Source of the DNA: CAYVZU01 sp964455935
GTDB taxonomy: Bacteria > Fibrobacterota > CAYVZU01
Length of the DNA: 64,000 bases
Assembly: GCA_964455935.1 (NCBI GenBank)
Contig: CAYVZU010000001.1
Span: 60,268 to 124,267 of the forward strand
Direction of reading: 5' to 3'
Under the pieces are notes generated by a model. It saw only the letters and a list, made by a program, of their open reading frames with translations, was not told where the DNA came from and searched no databases. Below, piece by piece: positions 51,130 to 59,736 of this stretch (position 1 is its first letter; every line of letters begins with the position of its first letter). The position numbers and the translations under genes were made by a program.

Positions 51130-52568
51130 ATCTCGACTTTGCCGCTCTCAGCGCCTTGCGAAAGAATCATCCGGCCTGGCGGCTGTTGATGGCGGATCAT
51201 GCGCCGCTGATTGCCAGTTTCTTACACCGGGTATTCATCGCGCCCAATGTGCGAACAATGGCGCAGGGCGAGTTGGTATCGAAGCTGGAAGACGAACTGT
51301 TTCAATTGCGCGCAAGCCATGGCGCGGAAGCGTTCCCGCGGGATGCCGTCAAATACCTGGACGAATGGGCACAGAACGACAAAGGCTGGCTGCGCAAATT
51401 CTATCCGCCCAATTCGGACGAGGCCCATTTCGACCTTACCCCGGCAACGGAAAAGGCAATTGCCTGGATCGAGACTCTCACGGCCCGCGCCTTTGTGGGG
51501 ACGGAATCCCGTCTCATGACGGTGTTTGTTCTGTTGCGCCAGATGGTGGAAGGCGCGGAGACCAACGCGGAAGTCCGCCTGGCCGAGCTACAGAAGCACA
51601 AGACCGAAATTGAACTCGAAATAGAGCGGGTTCGCGCCGGCGACTTGAACTTGCTGGATGAAACCGGTCTTCGCGACCGTTTTCAGCAAATTGCCGGCAC
51701 GGCGCGGGAACTGCTGGCCGATTTCCGCGAGGTGGAGCATAATTTCCATCTTCTGGATCAAAGGGTGCGTGAACAAATTGCCGTGTGGGAGGGGAAAAAG
51801 GGCGAGCTTCTGGAAAATGTATTTGGCGAACGGGACGTAATCGCCGATTCCGACCAAGGGAAAAGTTTTCGCGCATTCTGGGATTTTTTAATGTCGCCGT
51901 CGCGACAAGAAGAATTGTCGGGCTTACTGGAGCGTGTTTTTGAGTTTGCGGCAATACGGGCCATGACCCCGGACACGCGGTTGAAACGTATTCATTATGA
52001 CTGGTTGGAGGCAGGCGAACAGACGCAGCGCACGGTGGCCAGGCTTTCGCAACAATTGCGGCGCTATCTTGATGATCAGGTTTGGCTTGAAAACCGGCGA
52101 ATCATGCAGGTGCTGAGGACCATCGAGAGCAAGGCCATTGCCGCGCGCGAAGCCGTGCCCGCCGGACCCTTCATGGAAATCGATGAGCCGGCCCCGGCTT
52201 TCAATCTGCCCATGGAACGGCCGCTCTTCTCGCCGGCCTTGAAGCCGGTGATCGCGAGTCAGGTTCTCGAGGGAGGCGGCGAGAGCGTCTTGACGGACGC
52301 CCTTTTTAATCAAGTCATGATCGACAAGGCGGAATTGGCTGGCCGGATTCGGAAGGCCCTGCAAAACCGCCGGCAAATTACCTTGGCGGAATTACTGGCG
52401 GAACACCCGCTCGCATTGGGCCTGTCGGAATTAATCGCGTATTTGTCATTGGCCGGAGAGGACAGGAAGGCTGTGTTCGATGAAAGCCGGATTGAAGTGG
52501 TAGGGTGGAATGACGAAAACGGCAATCCCCGACAGGCCCGGTTGCCCCGGATTATATTCAACAGGTAG
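51126..52568 (+). CDS. jetA: Wadjet defence subunit JetA (DUF3375)
   Basis: JetA is the kleisin-like subunit of the JetABC SMC complex, which recognises small circular plasmids. The 480-residue protein matches DUF3375: it begins ALSALRKNHPAWRLLMADHAPLIASFLHRVF, continues into a charged alpha-helical region (LAELQKHKTEIELEIERVRAGDLNLLDE near 158-185) and a long coiled-coil portion. The C-terminal winged-helix-like part has RRQITLAELLAEHPLALGLSELIAYLSLA near 417-445. Its ATG overlaps the upstream stop, and jetB starts five bases after its own. All four Wadjet genes follow in the type I order. Confidence 0.92.
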   Translation: MNLDFAALSALRKNHPAWRLLMADHAPLIASFLHRVFIAPNVRTMAQGELVSKLEDELFQLRASHGAEAFPRDAVKYLDEWAQNDKGWLRKFYPPNSDEAHFDLTPATEKAIAWIETLTARAFVGTESRLMTVFVLLRQMVEGAETNAEVRLAELQKHKTEIELEIERVRAGDLNLLDETGLRDRFQQIAGTARELLADFREVEHNFHLLDQRVREQIAVWEGKKGELLENVFGERDVIADSDQGKSFRAFWDFLMSPSRQEELSGLLERVFEFAAIRAMTPDTRLKRIHYDWLEAGEQTQRTVARLSQQLRRYLDDQVWLENRRIMQVLRTIESKAIAAREAVPAGPFMEIDEPAPAFNLPMERPLFSPALKPVIASQVLEGGGESVLTDALFNQVMIDKAELAGRIRKALQNRRQITLAELLAEHPLALGLSELIAYLSLAGEDRKAVFDESRIEVVGWNDENGNPRQARLPRIIFNR

Positions 52569-52572
52569 TCCC

Positions 52573-53181
52573 ATGGAACAGCCAAACGCCGCAACCGATG
52601 CTTTTCCATGCGTGATGATCGCTCTTATGAAAGGCGTTGTGTATGGAGAGGCGGACGCGGGTCTTTGGCAGAATCTGCTGAACCTGCAAAGCCGGGTGCG
52701 CGACTATGTTTCGGTCCTGGGATTGGAGCTGATGCTCGACGAGCCCGAGGGATATGCCTGGCTGCGCTCAAGGCCGGTCGCCGAAGGCAAAGATCCGCTG
52801 CCGCGGCTGATTCCCCGAAGACAGCTCTCATACCCGGTGAGCCTTCTGATCGCCCTGCTTCGCAAAAAGCTGGCCGAATCCGATGCGGGAGGCGGAGAGA
52901 CGCGGCTGATTCTTAGCCGCGATGCGGTGGTGGAAATGCTCCGGGTGTTTTTTCCGGCCGGAACCAACGAAGCCCGCCTTGTGGATCAGATCGATGCGCA
53001 CCTCAATAAGATCGCGGAACTTGGATTCATTCGCCGCTTGCGCGGCCGCGAGGACCTCATCGAGGTACGCCGGATTCTTAAAGCCTTCGTGGATGCCCAG
53101 TGGCTGGCCGATTTCGATGTGCGCCTGCAAACCTATTGCGAAAAAACTGGCGACTTCGATGAAAAGGGGAAGCAGGACTAA
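52573..53181 (+). CDS. jetB: Wadjet defence subunit JetB (DUF4194)
   Basis: JetB is the KITE-like winged-helix subunit of the SMC complex. I chose the ATG at 52573 (202 residues) because the DUF4194 pattern begins soon after: CVMIALMKGVVYGEADAGLWQNLLNLQSRVRDYVSVLGLELMLDEPEGYAWLRSRP. Later, RRQLSYPVSLLIALLRKKLAE and the C-terminal LRGREDLIEVRRILKAFVDAQWL are typical. An upstream in-frame ATG at 52510 lies inside jetA. The stop shares one base with the jetC start (TAATG). Confidence 0.92.
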   Translation: MEQPNAATDAFPCVMIALMKGVVYGEADAGLWQNLLNLQSRVRDYVSVLGLELMLDEPEGYAWLRSRPVAEGKDPLPRLIPRRQLSYPVSLLIALLRKKLAESDAGGGETRLILSRDAVVEMLRVFFPAGTNEARLVDQIDAHLNKIAELGFIRRLRGREDLIEVRRILKAFVDAQWLADFDVRLQTYCEKTGDFDEKGKQD

Positions 53182-56100
53182 TGCAGGAGCAGCTCGATTT
53201 CACCACAAGCGACCACCAGGCGGGTTTCCGCCTGCATCGGTTGGAGGTGTACAACTGGGGGACGTTCCACCACCGGGTCTGGTCTCTTTGCCTTGATGGC
53301 GCGAACTGCCTTCTTACCGGTGATATCGGGTCCGGAAAGTCCACCCTGGTGGACGCAATCACGACGCTGCTGGTCCCAGCCCACCGAGTGGCTTACAACA
53401 AGGCGGCCGGGGCCGAGGCAAAAGAACGGACCCTGCGATCCTATGTTCTGGGCTATTATAAAACAGAGCGCAGCGAAACCGGACAAGCGGCCAAACCGGT
53501 GGCCTTGCGCGACCATAACAGCTATTCGGTGATCCTTGGCGTTTTCCGCAACATTGGATACGATCAGGAAATAACCCTGGCCCAGGTTTTCTGGTGTAAG
53601 GACCTACAGGGCCAGCCGGCCCGCTTCTTCCTGGTATCGGATGCGGCCCTGACAATCGCAAAGGACTTCGCCGATTTCGGCAATGACATCAACCACCTCC
53701 GCAAAAAATTGCGCGTAAATCGTTCGATCGAAATCTTCGATGGTTTTTCGCCCTATGCCGCAGCGTTTCGCCGGCGTTTTGGTATCGTGAACGATCAGGC
53801 CCTGGATCTGTTCCATCAAACCGTGTCCCTGAAATCGGTGGGCAATCTTACGGATTTTGTTCGCCAGCATATGCTTGAAGCCTTTGAGATCGAGCCGCGC
53901 ATCGAGGCATTGATTGCCCATTTCGATGATTTAAGCCGGGCACATGAAGCCGTTCTCAAAGCAAAGAATCAGATTTCCCTGCTCTTGCCCCTGGTGGAGA
54001 ACTGCGAGAAGCACCGCGACATTGGGCGACAACGGGAGATATGGCGCAATTGCCGCGATGGATTGCGCGCCTATTTCGCTTCGCTAAAGGCCGGATTGCT
54101 GGAAAAGCGGATGGATCATTTGGAACAAGAGCAGATCCGCCGGTCCTCCAAGATCGAAGCGCTTACAGAGGTCCATCGTGCACTGAATGCAGACCGGGAC
54201 AGTTTGAAACAGGCCATTGCGGAAAATGGCGGGGACCGCCTGGAGCGGATTAAGGCGGAGATCGAGGCCAGGACCGGGGAGAAGGAGAAGCGCCGGAAGC
54301 GGGCCGAGCGGTATGACGAACTGGCGGGGCAGCTTGAAATGCTCTCCGCCCAAAACCTGGAAGCATTTGCCTCAAACCAAGCAGCCTTACGGGCAAATCT
54401 CCGCGTGAGTGAAACAGCGGAAACCAATTTGCAAAACGCCTTAACCGAGCTTTCGGCGGACATGAAAAACCTCCGGCAGCAACACGCGAACCTGACCGCG
54501 GAAATTGAATCGCTGCGGCAGCGCCAAAGCAACATCAGCGATGCGCAAATTCGAATTCGCCGCCTTCTTTGCCGGGACCTGAATCTGACGGAAGAGACCA
54601 TGCCGTTTGTCGGCGAGTTGATCAAGGTGCGCGAGGAAGAGGTTGCTTGGGAAGGCGCAACCGAGCGGCTATTGCATAATTTTGGACTTTCTCTTCTGGT
54701 CCCGGACAGCCACTACTCCAAAGTCGCCGAATGGGTTGAACACACCCATTTGAATGCGCGGCTCGTGTATTACCGGGTGCGGCGGGAATCAATGGGCGAT
54801 CAGCCTGAATTGCATCCCGATTCCCTGGTTCGCAAGCTGGCCATTAAGCCGGATTCCGAATTCTACGGCTGGCTCGAACGGGAGCTGGCGCGGCGCTTTG
54901 ATTATGCCTGCTGCGAAAGTATCGAGCGATTCCGCCGGGAAAAGGAGGCCGTTACGCGTGCCGGACAGATTAAATCCGGCGGCCAGAGACACGAGAAAGA
55001 CGACCGTCATCGCATCGAAGACCGCAGCCGGTTCGTGCTGGGCTGGAACAATCAGGCCAAGATCGCCGCTCTGGCCGGGCAGGCCGGACATCAGGAAAAA
55101 CGAATCCAGGATTTCGCCGGGGAGATCGTCGTCCGCCAAACCGAACTGGAACGAGTAAAAGAACGTCGAATTCAAATGGCGCGATTGGGCGAGTTCCCCG
55201 ATTTTGGCGAATTGGAGTGGCAGCCTCTTGCCGTAATAATTGCCGATCTGGAACGGGAAAGGCAGGCATTAGAAGCGGCCTCGGACATATTAATGACCCT
55301 TTCGACGAAGCTGCAGGCCGTCGAGGAAAAAATCGGGGTCGCACAACAGGAGCTTGATGCCGAGAAAGAGGCTCGGGCCAAAAACGAGGTGAAGCAGGAA
55401 CAGGCCCGGCAGATGCTGCAATCCTGTCGGACCGTAATCGAATCCATGCCAATCGCGGATCGTGAGTCCTTGTTTGCCATGCTCGAACCTCTGAGAACGG
55501 AGGCGTTGGAGGAGCATACGCTTGGCGTGGAATCCTGCGACAACCGTGAACGGGACATGCGGGACTGGCTGCAAAGAAAGATCGATAACGAGGACAGGCG
55601 GATTCGCGAGCTGGAAGAGCGCATTGTCAAAGCCATGGAGGATTACCGGCATCAGTATCCGCTGGAGACGCAGGAGGTGGATGCCGCTCTTGGCTCGGCA
55701 ACCGAGTTCATGGCCATGCTTCAGCGCCTGCGGGCCGACGATCTCCCCCGTTTCGAGCAGCGATTTAAGGAATTGCTCAACGAGAATACAATCCGGGAAG
55801 TGGCGAACTTTCAGTCGCAGCTTGCGCGGGAGCGCCAGACCATCCGTGAACGCATCGAACGGATCAACAAATCTCTCAAGGCGATCGAATACAATCCCAG
55901 GCGGTTCATTGCCCTCGAAGCCCAGGCCAACCAGGATCCCGAGGTGCGGGATTTTCAGGAAAATCTGCGCGCTTGCACCGAGGGAGCGCTCACCGGCTCC
56001 GAAGATGAGCAATATTCCGAGACAAAGTTCCTGCGGGTAAAGTCTATGATCGAACGCTTTCGGGGCCGCGGCGGCAGCAGTGAACTGGACAAACGATGGA

Positions 56101-56546
56101 CCGCCAAAGTAACGGATGTACGAAACTGGTTCGTATTCGCCGCCTCGGAACGATGGATCGAGGACGGGACCGAATACGAGCATTACACGGATTCCAGTGG
56201 CAAGTCCGGCGGTCAAAAAGAGAAGCTGGCCTACACGGTCCTGGCCGCCAGCCTGGCCTACCAATTCGGGCTTGAATGGGGCGAAACCCGGTCCCGCACT
56301 TTCCGTTTCGTGGCTATTGACGAGGCCTTTGGCCGCGGGTCCGATGAATCGGCCCGTTTTGGCCTCAACCTCTTCCAGCGTCTTAACCTGCAATTGCTGA
56401 TCGTCACCCCTCTACAAAAAATCCATATCATCGAGCCTTTTGTGGCCGGCGTGGGATTTGTTCACAGCGAATTGGGCCGTGAATCCATGCTGCGCAATCT
56501 CACCATCGAACAATACCGGGCCGAGCGCGAAGCCCGGCGCGCATGA
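53181..56546 (+). CDS. jetC: Wadjet defence subunit JetC (SMC-like ATPase)
   Basis: JetC is the SMC/MukB-like motor of Wadjet. The 1121-residue protein has an N-terminal Walker A (TGDIGSGKSTLVDAI near 46-60), long coiled-coil arms with heptad-like charged segments from about 280 to 500 and again from 620 to 940 around a hinge, and the C-terminal signature KSGGQKEKLAYTVLA near 1007-1021. The Walker B FVAIDEAFGRGSDES is near 1046-1060. The Walker A, signature and Walker B order and length fit the family. It loops DNA and recruits the JetD nuclease. Confidence 0.95.
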   Translation: MQEQLDFTTSDHQAGFRLHRLEVYNWGTFHHRVWSLCLDGANCLLTGDIGSGKSTLVDAITTLLVPAHRVAYNKAAGAEAKERTLRSYVLGYYKTERSETGQAAKPVALRDHNSYSVILGVFRNIGYDQEITLAQVFWCKDLQGQPARFFLVSDAALTIAKDFADFGNDINHLRKKLRVNRSIEIFDGFSPYAAAFRRRFGIVNDQALDLFHQTVSLKSVGNLTDFVRQHMLEAFEIEPRIEALIAHFDDLSRAHEAVLKAKNQISLLLPLVENCEKHRDIGRQREIWRNCRDGLRAYFASLKAGLLEKRMDHLEQEQIRRSSKIEALTEVHRALNADRDSLKQAIAENGGDRLERIKAEIEARTGEKEKRRKRAERYDELAGQLEMLSAQNLEAFASNQAALRANLRVSETAETNLQNALTELSADMKNLRQQHANLTAEIESLRQRQSNISDAQIRIRRLLCRDLNLTEETMPFVGELIKVREEEVAWEGATERLLHNFGLSLLVPDSHYSKVAEWVEHTHLNARLVYYRVRRESMGDQPELHPDSLVRKLAIKPDSEFYGWLERELARRFDYACCESIERFRREKEAVTRAGQIKSGGQRHEKDDRHRIEDRSRFVLGWNNQAKIAALAGQAGHQEKRIQDFAGEIVVRQTELERVKERRIQMARLGEFPDFGELEWQPLAVIIADLERERQALEAASDILMTLSTKLQAVEEKIGVAQQELDAEKEARAKNEVKQEQARQMLQSCRTVIESMPIADRESLFAMLEPLRTEALEEHTLGVESCDNRERDMRDWLQRKIDNEDRRIRELEERIVKAMEDYRHQYPLETQEVDAALGSATEFMAMLQRLRADDLPRFEQRFKELLNENTIREVANFQSQLARERQTIRERIERINKSLKAIEYNPRRFIALEAQANQDPEVRDFQENLRACTEGALTGSEDEQYSETKFLRVKSMIERFRGRGGSSELDKRWTAKVTDVRNWFVFAASERWIEDGTEYEHYTDSSGKSGGQKEKLAYTVLAASLAYQFGLEWGETRSRTFRFVAIDEAFGRGSDESARFGLNLFQRLNLQLLIVTPLQKIHIIEPFVAGVGFVHSELGRESMLRNLTIEQYRAEREARRA

Positions 56547-57721
56547 ACATGTGGACGCGCGTTATGGATATCCGCCTTCGCCTGCGCAGGATGTGGGACA
56601 AAGGCGTCTTCCTGCGAACGCGGATATCAGGGGAGGAATTGTTTCCCCTTCGCCTGATCTTAAAACACCCAACCCCGCGTGAACTGGCGGAACGCTTCGC
56701 GCAAGCACAAGAATGGATTGCCGCCATTGGCGTTGGCGATAAATCCGAAACCGGAAGCGGCTATGAAGTGGAATGGCGGGAAATCAACCATCGACAATTG
56801 GGCCGAAACCGGCTTGCCGTGGCTGTACAATTCGAATCCGAGAGCGATGTTCTGGCATTTTTGGGCAAACAAAAGCAGGCCGATGCTTTCTCACGTCTCG
56901 TGGAAAATGCCAGCCGTTCATGTCCGGAGATAATGCCCTGGCTAGCCCGCTATCCCCTGCGCGCCTTGGAGCATCTTTCCCAATGGCCACAGCATATGGC
57001 GGTATTGGATTGGTTGCGCCGAAACCCACGACCCGGGATTTATATCCGCCAAATGGAAATTCCGGACGTGGATACAAAATTCATCGAAACCAACAGAAAG
57101 CTACTCTGTGAGTTGCTGGACATGGTTTTGCCGGAATCCTCCATCGACCGCAATGCGGAGGCCGGAGCGTTTGAGCGGCGTTATGGGTTCAAAGAGAAAC
57201 CGGCTTTAATCCGTTTTCGTCTTCTGGATCCGGATCTCTATTTAAAGGGCCTTTCGGATCTGGCCATCCCGGCCGAACAATTTGCGCGATTACATCTCCC
57301 TGTCCAGCAGGTATTTATCATGGAAAATGAGATCAACGGTCTGGCTTTTCCCGGCCGCAAAAAGAGCTTGGTGATTTTCGGGCTTGGCTACGGCCTCGAC
57401 CGCCTGGCCGCCGCGGAATGGCTGCGCGCGAAGCAAATTTGGTACTGGGGCGACATCGACACTCATGGTTTTGCCATGCTGGACCAGGTCCGCCACTATT
57501 TTCCGGCCACACAATCCTTATTGATGGATCGAGAGACTCTGTTAAAGCACCGGGCTCTCTGGGTAACGGAAAGCAGCCCAACGCAACGCGAACTGTCCGG
57601 ATTAACCGAGGCGGAATTGGCGCTCTATAACGACCTGCGGCGGGACCGGCTTGGGCCTCGAATCCGGCTGGAGCAGGAAAGAATCGATTTCCGCCGGGTA
57701 AAATCCGCGCTTGGCGCGTGA
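56543..57721 (+). CDS. jetD: Wadjet defence nuclease subunit JetD (DUF3322-DUF2220)
   Basis: JetD is the Toprim-type nuclease that cleaves the DNA looped by JetABC. The 392-residue protein has an N-terminal DUF3322 domain (about 1-190, HPTPRELAERF and LEHLSQWPQHMAVLDWLRRNPRPGIYIRQMEIPDVDTKFIE, the last highly typical) and a C-terminal DUF2220 domain (about 200-385). The catalytic segment is YWGDIDTHGFAMLDQVR near 301-317, with the acidic D-x-D pair of Toprim folds. Its ATG overlaps the jetC stop by four bases. It is the last gene of the operon. Confidence 0.93.
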   Translation: MNMWTRVMDIRLRLRRMWDKGVFLRTRISGEELFPLRLILKHPTPRELAERFAQAQEWIAAIGVGDKSETGSGYEVEWREINHRQLGRNRLAVAVQFESESDVLAFLGKQKQADAFSRLVENASRSCPEIMPWLARYPLRALEHLSQWPQHMAVLDWLRRNPRPGIYIRQMEIPDVDTKFIETNRKLLCELLDMVLPESSIDRNAEAGAFERRYGFKEKPALIRFRLLDPDLYLKGLSDLAIPAEQFARLHLPVQQVFIMENEINGLAFPGRKKSLVIFGLGYGLDRLAAAEWLRAKQIWYWGDIDTHGFAMLDQVRHYFPATQSLLMDRETLLKHRALWVTESSPTQRELSGLTEAELALYNDLRRDRLGPRIRLEQERIDFRRVKSALGA

Positions 57722-57782
57722 TCCCGTCGCATTGAACCCGTTATTCGTCGGTGCGCCTAATACAAGCTCTGTCCACCGATAA

Positions 57783-58019
57783 TCACCTCTTCCCATTTCT
57801 GGTGGGCAGATGCCTGCGCGCCACGACACGGAAACCGGATTTACGCACTTCGGCTACACACTCCTCCGTGGTCGACCAGAAGTATTGTACATCCTCACCA
57901 ACCACGATATAGGGATCAATACCTTCCAATCTCGAATTCACGCCGGTCAGAAACACTCCGGGACTGCTTTGGGACATGGCAAAATTGCAATTAGACTGGA
58001 GGACAGTGGCCAAAGGCAT
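57783..58019 (-). CDS. Short hypothetical protein or relic after the Wadjet operon
   Basis: A 78-residue frame with some protein-like character (GVNSRLEGIDPYIVVGEDV and STTEECVAEVRKSG), but no start-site signal or known domain. It lies convergent to jetD, in a 380-base gap otherwise without features. I keep it as a low-confidence gene or fragment; the rest of the gap (57722-58100) shows a G-rich stretch near 58064-58075 but nothing else I recognise. Confidence 0.3.
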   Translation of the reverse strand: MPLATVLQSNCNFAMSQSSPGVFLTGVNSRLEGIDPYIVVGEDVQYFWSTTEECVAEVRKSGFRVVARRHLPTRNGKR

Positions 58020-58100
58020 AGAGGCGTTAAAGCGCTGAGTTGCGAAGAAGGTGATTAGAAAATGTGGGGGGGGGCAAAATGCCAGGCGTAATCAGGTAGA

Positions 58101-58463
58101 CTACCTGCGAATTCTTAGCTTTCTGTTTTGGTATGTGCAAAAACATCCTGCAAGCTTGGCGGAATATTTGTTTATTATTTTCGAAACCACAGCCACCTTC
58201 TCTACCCCGGTTGCCTCATCAAGTCGCAGGAGCAAAACGCCAGCGTGCGTCCGGCCGGAATTATAAACGAGCTCACCGAAATCCTTGTCCATTGTGACAA
58301 CCATCCTGTTTTCCAGGACGGCCAGCCTCAAGATTTCCTCATCGGACATCTTTGCATTAAGTTCCCGGACGGATTTTACATCGTATCCCGCCCTTACGAG
58401 ATACTGCTCGACCCTCAGGCCAACGCCGAGATCCACGAGGAATTTAGCAGGCGAACCATTCAT
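58101..58463 (-). CDS. DUF5615 PIN-like toxin
   Basis: A 120-residue PIN-like protein of the DUF5615 family: KFLVDLGVGLRVEQYLVRAGYDV near 7-29, MSDEEILRLAVLENRMVVTMDKDFGEL near 39-65 and LLLRLDEATG near 77-86. The aspartates in FLVD and TMDKDFG are the acidic residues typical of these putative RNases. It starts one base after the DUF433 antitoxin gene. DUF5615-DUF433 pairs are a VapBC-related toxin-antitoxin type. Target and activity are inferred from the family. Confidence 0.85.
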   Translation of the reverse strand: MNGSPAKFLVDLGVGLRVEQYLVRAGYDVKSVRELNAKMSDEEILRLAVLENRMVVTMDKDFGELVYNSGRTHAGVLLLRLDEATGVEKVAVVSKIINKYSAKLAGCFCTYQNRKLRIRR

Positions 58464-58464
58464 T

Positions 58465-58698
58465 CTACTTGGCCACTTCGAAGACCTGCTCCTCGCTCAC
58501 CAACTCGGCAGCGTATTGCAGCACGGCCTGGATATCCTCTTTTTCGAGTTCCGGATAATCTTCGAGCAAATCCGGAACTGGTACGCCATTGGCCAAAGCT
58601 TTCAAAATCTGCTCTACGGTGATCCGCAAACCGCGGATGGTGGGTTTGCCAACCATAACCTTCGGGTCGACTGTGATGCGAGAAAGGAGATCTACCAT
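58465..58698 (-). CDS. DUF433-type antitoxin
   Basis: A 77-residue protein with the DUF433 fold: RITVDPKVMVGKPTIRGLRITVEQILKALANG near 7-38, where GKPxIRGxRI is the family hallmark, and the LLEDYPELEKEDIQAVLQYA winged-helix-like end. DUF433 proteins bind DNA and neutralise their paired DUF5615 toxin. The ATG has GGAGG six bases upstream. The pair forms a small operon next to the microcompartment genes. Confidence 0.88.
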   Translation of the reverse strand: MVDLLSRITVDPKVMVGKPTIRGLRITVEQILKALANGVPVPDLLEDYPELEKEDIQAVLQYAAELVSEEQVFEVAK

Positions 58699-58821
58699 TT
58701 TTTGCCTCCGCTTACGCCTGGTTCCACTCAGGGTAGCATTCTAAATATACCGAAAATTCGCCGGGTCTACCAATTGTCGGAAACATTGGGGAAACCGTTA
58801 TCAAAAAGCAGAACGGCCAAT

Positions 58822-59081
58822 TCACCGGAACCAATTCGCTCCAGCCAGCAGGATATCCGGGGCTATCCGGTGCCGGAGATAAAAAAAATAGATATTCGCA
58901 AACACTGGGTCGTCCCTAAATGCTTTTTCCTGGTCGCGTCGAAATGGCACCTCCACAGCCGTGGAGATCTTCGCCCAAGCTTGCAGCACCTCGGCCACCG
59001 GCTCTGAGGGACAACCATCAACGAGCCTTTTTCCTTGATGGCCTCATACGTCGTATTCATGGCACGCAATTTCATCGTCAT
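58822..59081 (-). pseudogene. Frameshifted small gene upstream of the DUF433 antitoxin
   Basis: One frame from an ATG at 59081 encodes MTMKLRAMNTTYEAIKEK and GSLMVVP, and then a second frame continues EPVAEVLQAWAKISTAVEVP and FANIYFFYLRHRIAPDILL before a stop at 58822. The halves fit as a single protein of about 85 residues after a one-base change near 59003-59015. Neither frame alone is a full gene. Family unknown. The remaining bases to 58699 show no further coding signal beyond the Shine-Dalgarno of DUF433. Confidence 0.5.
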
Positions 59082-59168
59082 TGGGTTTTATCGTACATTG
59101 TTGAGGTCGTCTCCATCTGTTTACTGCTGAATGCGATTACTCTGATCGAACCTAATCAAAAGGCCTGC

Positions 59169-59732
59169 TTAGACGAAGCTGGCCAGAATTTCTTTGCATG
59201 GCTGTGTTATCAGCGAGTAGCCCACCAGGCTGCCTTCCTGCTTTAAAAAATCCAGAGCAGGCTCTTGGGCTGCTTTGAGAGCTTCAATGTCGCCGGTCAG
59301 GACGAAAAAGCCCTTCCCCCCGGCGGCCATGGCCACATGAATGCGAAGAATATTGACATCCGCTGCCTTGATCGCAAAATCAGCCGCCTTAATGCAGGAG
59401 GCAACGGAGAATGTCTCGAATACCAGCACCCCGTCCAATGCGGCTTCATTGAGGGGAGTTACGCCGGTGATAGCGGGGAAGACTCTCTCGTCGATATTGG
59501 GGATCACCATCGCATTGATCAGCCCGTATTGCGCCGCTTCCTTGGCGGAGTTCACCGACGCCTCGATCTGGGCCAACTCGCCCCGGACCAGAACCAGGTA
59601 TTTGCCCGGGCATAGCGAACGGGCAAGCAGCGTTTCCACTTCCGCCGATTTCAGCATTCGGTCGTGGACCTCAATACCTTTATGAATACAGGAAAGCTCA
59701 ACCAGTCCGATCGCGTTGTTTGGGTTTTTCAT
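59169..59732 (-). CDS. Bacterial microcompartment tandem shell protein (PduT-like)
   Basis: The ATG at 59732 (187 residues) has GGAGAA eight bases upstream. Two BMC domains (about 6-90 and 95-175) occur: IGLVELSCIHKGIEVHDRML and, in the second, VLVFETFSVASCIKAADFAI with IHVAMAAGGKGFFVLTGDI. SLCPGKYLVLV at 39-49 aligns with the segment of PduT that carries the pore cysteine binding a [4Fe-4S] cluster, and this protein has Cys41 there. A trimer with an Fe-S pore, which could pass electrons through the shell, is the likely role, consistent with the PduS-like gene upstream. Confidence 0.9.
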   Translation of the reverse strand: MKNPNNAIGLVELSCIHKGIEVHDRMLKSAEVETLLARSLCPGKYLVLVRGELAQIEASVNSAKEAAQYGLINAMVIPNIDERVFPAITGVTPLNEAALDGVLVFETFSVASCIKAADFAIKAADVNILRIHVAMAAGGKGFFVLTGDIEALKAAQEPALDFLKQEGSLVGYSLITQPCKEILASFV

Positions 59733-59736
59733 TCCG

